A stretch of 5,070 bases of DNA, from contig JAQCKY010000237.1 of assembly GCA_027592155.1 (NCBI GenBank), forward strand, positions 1 through 5,070. Direction: 5' to 3'. Below are positions 1 to 5,070 of the stretch, in pieces. The notes beneath the pieces were generated by a model, which saw nothing but the letters and a program-made list of their open reading frames with translations, was not told the DNA's origin and did no database searches. The number at the start of each line of letters is the position of its first letter. The first letter of the stretch is position 1. The stretch comes from Pseudomonadota bacterium. GTDB taxonomy: Bacteria > Pseudomonadota > Alphaproteobacteria > Rhodospirillales > UBA2165. Both the position numbers and the translations under genes were made by a program.

Positions 1-1962
1 TATGACGAACTGAATGCTGCCCTGCCCCAGGATCAGGTTTCGTCCGAGCTTATCGAAGATACGATGTCGACCCTCTCAGAGGCGGGCATCAACGTCGTCG
101 AAAGCGAAGAAGGCGAAGACGGTGACGAACCGGAAGCCGAAAAAGATCCGGATGCTCCGACACCTGCCACCGGCAATGTCGACGGCGATCTAGGCCGTAG
201 CGACGATCCGGTCCGGATGTATTTGCGCGAAATGGGCAGCGTCGAATTGCTGTCCCGCGAGGGCGAAATCGCCATCGCCAAGCGCATCGAAGCCGGCCGA
301 GACATGATGATCAGCGGCATTTACGAAAGCCCGATGACCGTGCGCGCCCTCCTGCAATGGCGGGAAGCCCTGGACGAAGGGCTGATGCTTCTTCGCGATA
401 TCATCGATCTCGATGCGACCTTCTCCGGCCCGCGGCCCGACGAATCCGTCGCCGGGGGCCCCGGCAGTAACGGACTCCTCGGCCCCAACGGCGGAAACGG
501 TGCCAGTGGCGGTTCCGTTGCAGCCCGTTTGAATGCGGTAAGCGGCGCTGCCGCCAAACTCCGCGAAGCCGAAGAAGAGAAGAAAAAAGCCGCCAAGGCC
601 GCGGAAAGCGGTGATGGTGAGAAAACCGCCGACGGCGAAAAGACCGAGGGCGACGATGACGACGACGACGACGATGATGATGACGGGGAAAACACGGTCT
701 CTCTCGCCGCGATGGAACAAGCTTTGTTGCCCAAGTTCCTCGACGGTCTCGACGACATCAAGAAAGTATATCAACGCCTGCGCCGGGCACAGGATAAGCG
801 CCTCACCGCCATCAAGGACGGTCAGGAACTGACCTCGGCCCAGGAAAAGCGCTACGAAAAGCTTCGCCAAGAGCAGATCGATGCGATGAAGGAGATCAAG
901 CTGAACAACCAGCGGATCGACTATCTCCTCCATCAGATGTACGACCTAAACCGCCGATTGGTGGGCATGGAAGGCCGTATGCTTCGCATGGCGACGTCGT
1001 GCAAAGTGAAGCGCGCCGAGTTCCTCGAGGAATATTTCGAGCACGAGCTCGACCCGAACTGGATCGACCATATTTCGACGCTGAGCGGTAAAGGATGGAA
1101 AGACTACGTCAAGAAGCACAAAGACGAACTCATAGAGATTCGAAAAGACGTGTCCGATATTTCCAACGAAGCCGGGCTGCCGATTGCCGAATTCCGCCGC
1201 GTGGTGGCGACGGTGCAAAAAGGCGAACGGGAATCCGGCAAGGCCAAGAAAGAGATGATCGAGGCCAATCTGCGGCTGGTTATTTCGATTGCCAAAAAAT
1301 ACACCAACCGCGGCCTGCAATTCCTGGATCTCATTCAAGAAGGCAATATCGGTCTGATGAAAGCCGTCGATAAGTTCGAATATCGCCGGGGTTATAAGTT
1401 CTCGACCTATGCGACCTGGTGGATTCGCCAGGCGATTACCCGCTCCATCGCCGACCAGGCGCGGACCATTCGTATTCCGGTGCATATGATCGAGACGATC
1501 AACAAGCTGGTCCGGACCTCGCGCCAAATGCTGCACGAGATCGGCCGCGAACCGACCCCCGATGAGCTTGCCGTTAAGCTGGCGATGCCGGTGGACAAGG
1601 TGCGCAAGGTCCTCAAAATCGCCAAGGAGCCGATCAGCCTCGAGACCCCTATCGGGGACGAGGAAGACAGCCATCTCGGCGATTTCATCGAGGACAAAAA
1701 TGCCCTGCAACCGCTCGACGCGGCGATCCAAGGCAACTTGCGAGAAACCACGACCCGGGTTCTGGCTTCTCTGACACCGCGCGAAGAACGCGTGCTGCGC
1801 ATGCGCTTCGGCATCGGCATGAACACGGATCACACGCTGGAAGAAGTCGGCCAGCAGTTCTCGGTCACCCGCGAACGTATCCGCCAGATCGAAGCCAAGG
1901 CGCTCCGCAAGCTCAAACATCCGAGCCGGTCCCGGAAGCTCAGGAGCTTCCTCGACTACTAA
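1..1962 (+). CDS. rpoD: RNA polymerase primary sigma factor RpoD (sigma-70), 5' end cut by window edge
   Basis: This is the housekeeping sigma factor that directs core RNA polymerase to -35/-10 promoters. Frame 1 is open from the first base: the residues before the ATG at 64 (YDELNAALPQDQVSSELIED) are typical region 1.1. That ATG is therefore internal, and the true start lies upstream; from family knowledge about 40-50 residues are missing. Region 1.2 (DPVRMYLREMGSVELLSREG) starts near 205. A long non-conserved region of about 300 residues follows, Gly-rich, then Lys/Glu-rich, then poly-Asp. Region 2.1 (ANLRLVISIAKKY) begins at 1264. The region 2.3-2.4 melting and -10 recognition segment (YKFSTYATWWIRQAITRSI) has its Trp pair at 1417-1422. 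Region 3 follows from about 1483. The region 4.2 helix-turn-helix for the -35 element (LEEVGQQFSVTRERIRQIE) runs from about 1837. The stop is TAA at 1960-1962, and an intrinsic terminator follows. No frameshift is seen. Identification is essentially certain. Confidence 0.98.
   Translation, partial: YDELNAALPQDQVSSELIEDTMSTLSEAGINVVESEEGEDGDEPEAEKDPDAPTPATGNVDGDLGRSDDPVRMYLREMGSVELLSREGEIAIAKRIEAGRDMMISGIYESPMTVRALLQWREALDEGLMLLRDIIDLDATFSGPRPDESVAGGPGSNGLLGPNGGNGASGGSVAARLNAVSGAAAKLREAEEEKKKAAKAAESGDGEKTADGEKTEGDDDDDDDDDDDGENTVSLAAMEQALLPKFLDGLDDIKKVYQRLRRAQDKRLTAIKDGQELTSAQEKRYEKLRQEQIDAMKEIKLNNQRIDYLLHQMYDLNRRLVGMEGRMLRMATSCKVKRAEFLEEYFEHELDPNWIDHISTLSGKGWKDYVKKHKDELIEIRKDVSDISNEAGLPIAEFRRVVATVQKGERESGKAKKEMIEANLRLVISIAKKYTNRGLQFLDLIQEGNIGLMKAVDKFEYRRGYKFSTYATWWIRQAITRSIADQARTIRIPVHMIETINKLVRTSRQMLHEIGREPTPDELAVKLAMPVDKVRKVLKIAKEPISLETPIGDEEDSHLGDFIEDKNALQPLDAAIQGNLRETTTRVLASLTPREERVLRMRFGIGMNTDHTLEEVGQQFSVTRERIRQIEAKALRKLKHPSRSRKLRSFLDY
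652..684 (+). repeat. In-frame GAY trinucleotide repeat encoding 11 consecutive Asp in RpoD
   Basis: Eleven consecutive GAC/GAT codons encode an uninterrupted aspartate run in the sigma factor's non-conserved region. Just before it, the residues GEKT occur twice within a short Lys/Glu/Asp-rich stretch. Acidic low-complexity segments are common in this region of alphaproteobacterial RpoD. The near-pure triplet repeat could change length by replication slippage without breaking the frame. That is inference; only the repeat itself is seen. Confidence 0.9.
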
Positions 1963-1987
1963 CGGACGAGCTTTCGACGTATCCATT

Positions 1988-2024
1988 AAGAGCAGCAGGA
2001 GCATCTCTCCTGCTGCTCTTTTTG
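1988..2024 (+). terminator. Intrinsic terminator of rpoD
   Basis: A perfect 14-bp stem (arms 1988-2001 and 2007-2020) closes a 5-nt loop, with a T-run at 2019-2023. It begins 25 bases after the rpoD stop codon. It should end rpoD transcription and isolate it from the lipoprotein gene downstream. Confidence 0.95.
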
Positions 2025-2031
2025 TAATTAT

Positions 2032-2061
2032 TTGGTCGTCCTCGGCGTACCAACCTATACT
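2032..2061 (+). promoter_or_regulatory. Candidate sigma-70 promoter for the lipoprotein/small-protein unit
   Basis: TTGGTC (2032-2037) and TATACT (2056-2061) are separated by 18 bp. The -10 matches consensus at five of six positions; the -35 keeps the important TTG but little else. The site lies directly after the rpoD terminator and about 60 bases before the lipoprotein start, where an independent promoter is needed. Transcription would start near 2068. The call rests on motif match and position only. Confidence 0.45.
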
Positions 2062-2075
2062 GTCCCGATTGGGAC
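2062..2075. promoter_or_regulatory. Short inverted repeat at the predicted transcription start
   Basis: GTCCC and GGGAC form a perfect 5-bp inverted repeat around a 4-nt centre (GATT). It abuts the candidate -10 and spans the expected transcription start. It could be a small operator or a 5' hairpin in the leader RNA. A 5-bp repeat can easily arise by chance, so confidence is low. Confidence 0.25.
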
Positions 2076-2123
2076 TAGAGAATTCTGAAAATCAATCGCT
2101 GGCCAATTGTCTGAAGGGATATC

Positions 2124-2999
2124 ATGCGACGTTTTACATTTCTCTCGCTCATCGTTTTTACACTCGGTGCCTGCGCCCAAATACCGCAGGGCGAGCTTAA
2201 GGCCTACGTCGATTCCGTTACAACGGCGCGTAATCAAGGGGAAACGCTGACGGCCGACTGGCAGTCGGCAATTCAAGAATTCAGGCGACGACAGGCCACA
2301 ACAAGCCCATCGCCAACGCCATCGGCCGGTGCCACCCCTTTCCCCCCGCTGGTTTCTAATGACGGAAATAGCCCCACCGAACCTAACGCTTCCGAGGTGC
2401 GCTTACTCGCTTGGTCTGCGATTGGGGCCTATACAGATGTCCTCGGCCAGTTGGCCGCCGGCAAGGGAGTCGATGAGGTCAAGGGTACCGCGGGCCGTCT
2501 CTTCGATGTCGGTGTCAAACTATCTGGTGCGACAATCCCAGGCGGCGGCGCGATTGCATCGGTTATTCAAAGCCTCGTCGGCGAACTGGAAAAAGCGCGC
2601 CAGGCGGCGGAGTTCAAAGAAGCAATTAAAGCTGCGGCTCCAACCATTCAGAACGTTATCAGCAAAGTATTTATCCCCGATACCGTCAGTCATTATGGAT
2701 TACGGACATCGTTGGCTGCCGAAGATCACGCGGCCATGATCCTAAAACCAGACGTTCCCTCCGGATCACGCGCGTTGCGGCAAAAGCGGATTGAAGACGA
2801 AATGGCCGCCCTACGGGCATCGCTTAACGGGTATCGCCAGCTTCTCTTGCAGGTCAATAAATCTATCGGCGCACTGAAGCTCGCTGTTGACCGTCCCCCA
2901 GATTTTGTTTTAGAGGCCAATCGCATTCTCGACATTGCCGCGGAGGTCAAAACACACTGGATGGCCTATGAAAATGCCCGGAAAGAAGCAAGTAACTAG
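2124..2999 (+). CDS. Putative lipoprotein of unknown function
   Basis: The 291-residue product starts with a lipoprotein signal peptide: Arg2-Arg3, a hydrophobic stretch at about 4-14, then a lipobox LGAC with Cys17 as the lipidation site. Residue +2 after Cys is Ala, not Asp, so an outer-membrane destination is more likely than inner-membrane retention (an inference from the general Lol sorting rule). After a helical segment (about 22-57), a Pro/Ser/Thr-rich linker spans about 59-90. A mostly helical body follows. It includes a Gly-rich apolar stretch at about 129-153 (core SGATIPGGGAIASVIQSL) and a charged, probably coiled helix at about 216-290. The ATG is supported by a GAAGGGA ribosome site at 2113-2119 and by the signal peptide starting there. 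The 112-residue gene begins 40 bases downstream with no visible terminator between. I do not recognise the family and assign no function. The gene itself is well supported. Confidence 0.9.
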   Translation: MRRFTFLSLIVFTLGACAQIPQGELKAYVDSVTTARNQGETLTADWQSAIQEFRRRQATTSPSPTPSAGATPFPPLVSNDGNSPTEPNASEVRLLAWSAIGAYTDVLGQLAAGKGVDEVKGTAGRLFDVGVKLSGATIPGGGAIASVIQSLVGELEKARQAAEFKEAIKAAAPTIQNVISKVFIPDTVSHYGLRTSLAAEDHAAMILKPDVPSGSRALRQKRIEDEMAALRASLNGYRQLLLQVNKSIGALKLAVDRPPDFVLEANRILDIAAEVKTHWMAYENARKEASN

Positions 3000-3039
3000 C
3001 GCGGATTGTGCGCAACCCGTCTAATCAAGAGAGAGAATC

Positions 3040-3378
3040 ATGCCTGAGATCACCGATCGCCCGACCCAAATTACGGAACTCGCGAACCAAGCCGCGGGCC
3101 ATCTTAAGTCATTGATGGAGGCCGCCGACGAGGCGGATAAAGTTGCTGCATTCGAATCCTATCGGGACGTCCTCCGGCTGATTGGCGCGTATCACGTCGC
3201 TAGCTACGAGGGTAGAACCGCATTGCTGACCGGACTTATTGCGGAGCTGAACGAAGTCACGGAATCGATCACGGTCACCAATCCGGTTGCCGGCCAATTG
3301 GAACAGTTGGCCGGTATCGCCTTACGCGCGAGGGGTCTTTTCAAAGAGGAGAAGACGGCCCTGCCGACGCCTTCCTAG
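3040..3378 (+). CDS. Small helical soluble protein of unknown function
   Basis: The 112-residue product has no signal peptide, no transmembrane segment and no cysteine. It reads as almost entirely alpha-helical: helices at about 8-30, 32-56, 57-78 and 83-104 with regular Leu/Ala spacing, then a short Thr/Pro tail. The ATG is preceded by a purine-rich AGAGAGAGAA tract (3028-3037) that can serve as ribosome site. It lies 40 bases after the lipoprotein gene and before the terminator at 3438, so the two genes are probably one transcript. Since the upstream product should be exported and this one has no export signal, a direct complex would require non-classical export. Shared regulation is the safer reading. 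I do not recognise the family. Overlapping frames give no better product. Confidence 0.8.
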   Translation: MPEITDRPTQITELANQAAGHLKSLMEAADEADKVAAFESYRDVLRLIGAYHVASYEGRTALLTGLIAELNEVTESITVTNPVAGQLEQLAGIALRARGLFKEEKTALPTPS

Positions 3379-3437
3379 AGCGTCCTGCCAATTTCCAGCC
3401 GTCTTCAATGCTAGGACTTCTTATAATTTAAGACGCG

Positions 3438-3468
3438 AAACGGCGCCCTCTTACGAAGGCGCCGTTTT
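3438..3468. terminator. Hairpin terminator between convergent genes
   Basis: A perfect 10-bp GC-rich stem (arms 3438-3447 and 3458-3467) encloses a 10-nt loop, and two further pairs can form inside it. On the plus strand the stem runs into TTTTAATTTG, giving a credible terminator for the lipoprotein/small-protein unit 59 bases after its stop. On the minus strand the stem ends in only three T residues, so it may be a weaker terminator for the hydrolase gene, whose stop lies 22 bases away. No other terminator is visible there. Confidence 0.85.
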
Positions 3469-3489
3469 AATTTGTGCGGCGCGGTCGGG

Positions 3490-4362
3490 TTAAACCTTAC
3501 CGCTATCTTTCAGCCATTTTACCATACCCCGAACATTCAGTTCGAGGAACTGCTTGTAAGAGATCCAGCCTTTATAGTCCTCCATCTTCACGGATTTGAC
3601 GACGTCGTCGACCGACTTACCGGCCTTGAGTTCCGTCGTGACCGCCGCCATCAAATTTTCGATATAGACGCGGGTATCGCGGGCGTCGCTATGCTTGCCG
3701 ATCTTACTGTGGCCCGCCGCCATGATGTCGAAGTTAAGAGCCTCGACGGCTTTGATCTGGCTGAGGAGTCCGGCGATATCGGTGCGCGGGAAATCGCGGA
3801 ATGGGAGGCGCCCGGGTGAGATCACGTCAACGACGAAGCCGACATTCTCCGGCCGGACGACGATCGCGCTCATATCGTCGCCATGACCGACACCGAGATA
3901 TTTAATCTCGAAGGTCTTGCCACCGGCTTTCAATGTGTAGCCATCTTTATAGGTCTTTGTCGGTGCAGCGGTCTGGCCACTGTTGAGGTTCTTGGACAGA
4001 TTCTCATGGGCAATCACTTCGATACCCGCGCCCCAGGCCTGTCCACCCGAATTATGGTCGTCGTGGGAGTGGGAATAGATCATATGGGTGACGGGTTTGT
4101 TGAAGCGCTTCTTGAGTTCGGCCTTGAGCCAGCCGACAGCCTCCGCGTTGATCGGATCGGTCACGACGATGCCGTCGTTGGTGACCACAAACATCGCGTT
4201 ATGGAAATTATTGCGGAAGAGGTAGACGTCCCCTTTCACCTGTTCGATGGCGCGCTTGGCGCCCTGAGCCTGGACACCGGTGGATGCCATGCCGAAGACG
4301 GCGACACCGGCGAAGAGTGCCAAAACCGGAAGTCCGATTGATCGAATGAATGTTCGTACCAT
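3490..4362 (-). CDS. Exported metallo-beta-lactamase-fold metal-dependent hydrolase
   Basis: The 290-residue product has a Sec-type signal peptide: Arg3 and Arg7, a hydrophobic core at about 9-28, and a likely cleavage after Val-Gln-Ala at 30-32. It should act in the periplasm or outside the cell. The mature part has the MBL fold and a full dinuclear metal set: HSHDDH at His98, His100, Asp102 and His103; His160 in GVGHGDD; Asp179 in FVVDVISP; His218 in AAGHSK. The bridging Asp179 resembles glyoxalase II-like and other general MBL hydrolases rather than classic B1 lactamases. A helical C-terminal extension (about 225-290) follows. The ATG at 4360-4362 is supported by an AGGGAG ribosome site (4372-4377, complement) and by the signal peptide. 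The gene converges on the small-protein gene and diverges from the hydroxypyruvate-isomerase-like gene. Substrate is unknown; beta-lactamase activity should not be assumed. Confidence 0.93.
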   Translation of the reverse strand: MVRTFIRSIGLPVLALFAGVAVFGMASTGVQAQGAKRAIEQVKGDVYLFRNNFHNAMFVVTNDGIVVTDPINAEAVGWLKAELKKRFNKPVTHMIYSHSHDDHNSGGQAWGAGIEVIAHENLSKNLNSGQTAAPTKTYKDGYTLKAGGKTFEIKYLGVGHGDDMSAIVVRPENVGFVVDVISPGRLPFRDFPRTDIAGLLSQIKAVEALNFDIMAAGHSKIGKHSDARDTRVYIENLMAAVTTELKAGKSVDDVVKSVKMEDYKGWISYKQFLELNVRGMVKWLKDSGKV

Positions 4363-4379
4363 AATTTAATTCTCCCTGT

Positions 4380-4401
4380 GGGGTGGGGTGGGATGGGGTG
4401 G
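4380..4401 (+). repeat. G-quadruplex-type G-tract in the hydrolase leader
   Basis: Four runs of three or four G are separated by loops of one, one and two bases (G4-T-G4-T-G3-AT-G4), followed by TGG. This fits the standard intramolecular G-quadruplex pattern with very short loops. The G-rich strand is the plus strand, which is the template for the minus-strand hydrolase gene. The tract begins 17 bases upstream of that gene's start codon, just beyond its ribosome site. A quadruplex could hinder transcription of the leader. Folding is inferred from the pattern only. Confidence 0.65.
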
Positions 4402-4467
4402 TTTGCTCAAATTCAGGAAACAGCCCGGCTTAAACACACCGTATTGCGACGGCGGAATCACTAACGC

Positions 4468-4495
4468 TTGACCGCCCTGATACCGCCGATACAAA
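4468..4495 (+). promoter_or_regulatory. Candidate promoter of the hydroxypyruvate-isomerase-like gene
   Basis: TTGACC (4468-4473, five of six consensus matches) and TACAAA (4490-4495, four of six) are separated by 16 bp, about 58 bases upstream of the ATG at 4554. A 6-bp inverted repeat, CCGCCC (4472-4477) and GGGCGG (4501-4506), flanks the -10, and GATAC occurs twice between its arms (4479 and 4488). These could be regulator contacts. The rest of the 191-bp divergent region (4363-4553) shows only the G-tract; I found no convincing minus-strand promoter. Confidence 0.35.
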
Positions 4496-4553
4496 CATAT
4501 GGGCGGCCCTAATATTCCCGCGCCCGTACAAGAATTAGCCATTGGAATTCATC

Positions 4554-5070
4554 ATGACCCGTTTCGCGCCCAATCTCTTCTTCATGTACCGCGAACACGC
4601 ACCGATGGACCGGTTTGCGGCGGCGCGCCGGGATGGGTTTCAGTGGGTCGAACTCTGCTACCTCGACGATCTCGATATCGATGAGGTCAAACGGGCGCTC
4701 GACGACGCCGGGCAAACATTGCTGTCGTTTAACTTCCCACCAGGGGAGGTGGTTCCCGATCGAAAACGCGGGATCGCCGCCCTGCCCGGTCATGAAGCGG
4801 AGTTTCGGGAGCTCGTTGCATGCGGCCTGGAATGGGCGGCGGCGCTGGGTCCGACGCAAGCTCTCTGCCCCCTGTTCGGACTCAAACCAGAGGGGGTGAC
4901 GATTGCCGAATGCGAAGAGATCCTGATCACCAATCTGTCGTCAATCCGGGATGCGTTGGAGGCCGCGAACTTCACCCTGCTGCTGGAGCCCCATTGCTCC
5001 AAGGATTTCCCCGGTTATGTCATTGACCATCTGGACCAGGCGCGCCGGGTTATCGAGGCGGTCGGCTCAT
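4554..5070 (+). CDS. hyi: Hydroxypyruvate isomerase family TIM-barrel protein, 3' end beyond window
   Basis: The frame from the ATG at 4554 stays open to the window edge (172 codons; the family is usually about 260 residues). It follows the hydroxypyruvate isomerase pattern: RFAPNL at 3-8 (E. coli Hyi has RFSANL), FNFPPGEV at 59-66 (HNLPAGDW), RGIAALPGHEAEFR at 72-85 (RGIACIPGREEEFR), and LLLEPHCSKDFPGY at 142-155 (LLIEPINHFDIPGF). Glu145 would be the first catalytic glutamate of this xylose-isomerase-like barrel. Known members interconvert hydroxypyruvate and tartronate semialdehyde (Hyi) or act on 2-oxotetronates (OtnI); the sequence cannot separate these. The EPHC motif in place of EPIN may mean a different substrate. 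An in-frame TAG at 4536 limits the start to ATG 4554 or TTG 4542; ATG fits the family N-terminus. The ribosome site is weak (GGA at 4544-4546). The second catalytic Glu lies outside the window. Confidence 0.85.
   Translation, partial: MTRFAPNLFFMYREHAPMDRFAAARRDGFQWVELCYLDDLDIDEVKRALDDAGQTLLSFNFPPGEVVPDRKRGIAALPGHEAEFRELVACGLEWAAALGPTQALCPLFGLKPEGVTIAECEEILITNLSSIRDALEAANFTLLLEPHCSKDFPGYVIDHLDQARRVIEAVGS

Noticed and set aside
64..66. ATG at 64 as the rpoD start
   Set aside because: The 21 codons before it are in frame and encode conserved region 1.1 sequence, so this Met is internal.
946..2004. Long minus-strand open frame (352 codons) opposite rpoD, and a second one at 190-933
   Set aside because: Both lie fully antisense to the clearly real rpoD frame, have low-complexity or unrecognisable products and no convincing ribosome site. 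GC-biased third codon positions routinely open such frames.
2329..2739. Plus-strand frame of 136 codons inside the lipoprotein gene
   Set aside because: It is a shifted reading of the same DNA without a ribosome site; the lipoprotein frame has a coherent signal peptide and lipobox.
3422..3427. Perfect TATAAT between the small-protein gene and the terminator
   Set aside because: No -35-like element lies at 15-19 bp upstream, and a transcript from it would run straight into the hairpin at 3438. It is most likely a chance AT-rich stretch.
3883..4341. Plus-strand open frame of 152 codons opposite the hydrolase gene
   Set aside because: It is antisense to the MBL-fold gene with its signal peptide, metal ligands and ribosome site, and has no support of its own.
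4363..4553. Search for a small RNA, tRNA or riboswitch in the divergent intergenic region
   Set aside because: No cloverleaf or strong structured element followed by a T-run is visible; only the G-tract and candidate promoter elements stand out.
4509..4859. Minus-strand open frame of 116 codons, and plus-strand frames at 4499-4684, 4615-4899 and 4820-5026
   Set aside because: They overlap the hydroxypyruvate-isomerase-like frame, which has clear family similarity and runs off the window. These are out-of-frame shadows.

Overview
The window looks like chromosomal DNA from an alphaproteobacterium. The main evidence is the housekeeping sigma factor RpoD at the left. It has an alphaproteobacterial region 1.1, a long acidic non-conserved region, and the C-terminal ending HPSRSRKLRSFLDY. 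The DNA is GC-rich with GC-ending codons. A Rhodospirillales-like source is plausible, but one gene cannot settle the order.

Layout from left to right. Positions 1-1962 hold rpoD, cut at its 5' end by the window edge and closed by a strong intrinsic terminator at 1988-2024. A candidate promoter at 2032-2061 leads into a two-gene plus-strand unit. Its first gene encodes a 291-residue lipoprotein (2124-2999). Its second encodes a 112-residue helical soluble protein (3040-3378). I recognise neither family. The unit ends at a hairpin terminator (3438-3468) that also lies just past the end of the convergent gene. That gene, on the minus strand (4362-3490), encodes an exported metallo-beta-lactamase-fold hydrolase with a complete set of metal ligands. 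A 191-bp divergent intergenic region (4363-4553) carries a G-quadruplex-type G-tract and a candidate plus-strand promoter. The right edge (4554-5070) holds the first 172 codons of a hydroxypyruvate-isomerase-family TIM-barrel gene, which runs out of the window.

The genes do not form one pathway. rpoD is a stand-alone housekeeping gene. The lipoprotein and small helical protein probably act together, since they share a transcript and no internal terminator is visible. The hydrolase and the isomerase-like gene are divergent and share a regulatory region, so joint control is possible but unproven. The least explained part is the lipoprotein/small-protein pair. I see no CRISPR array, insertion sequence, tRNA, rRNA or defence system that can be named from the sequence.
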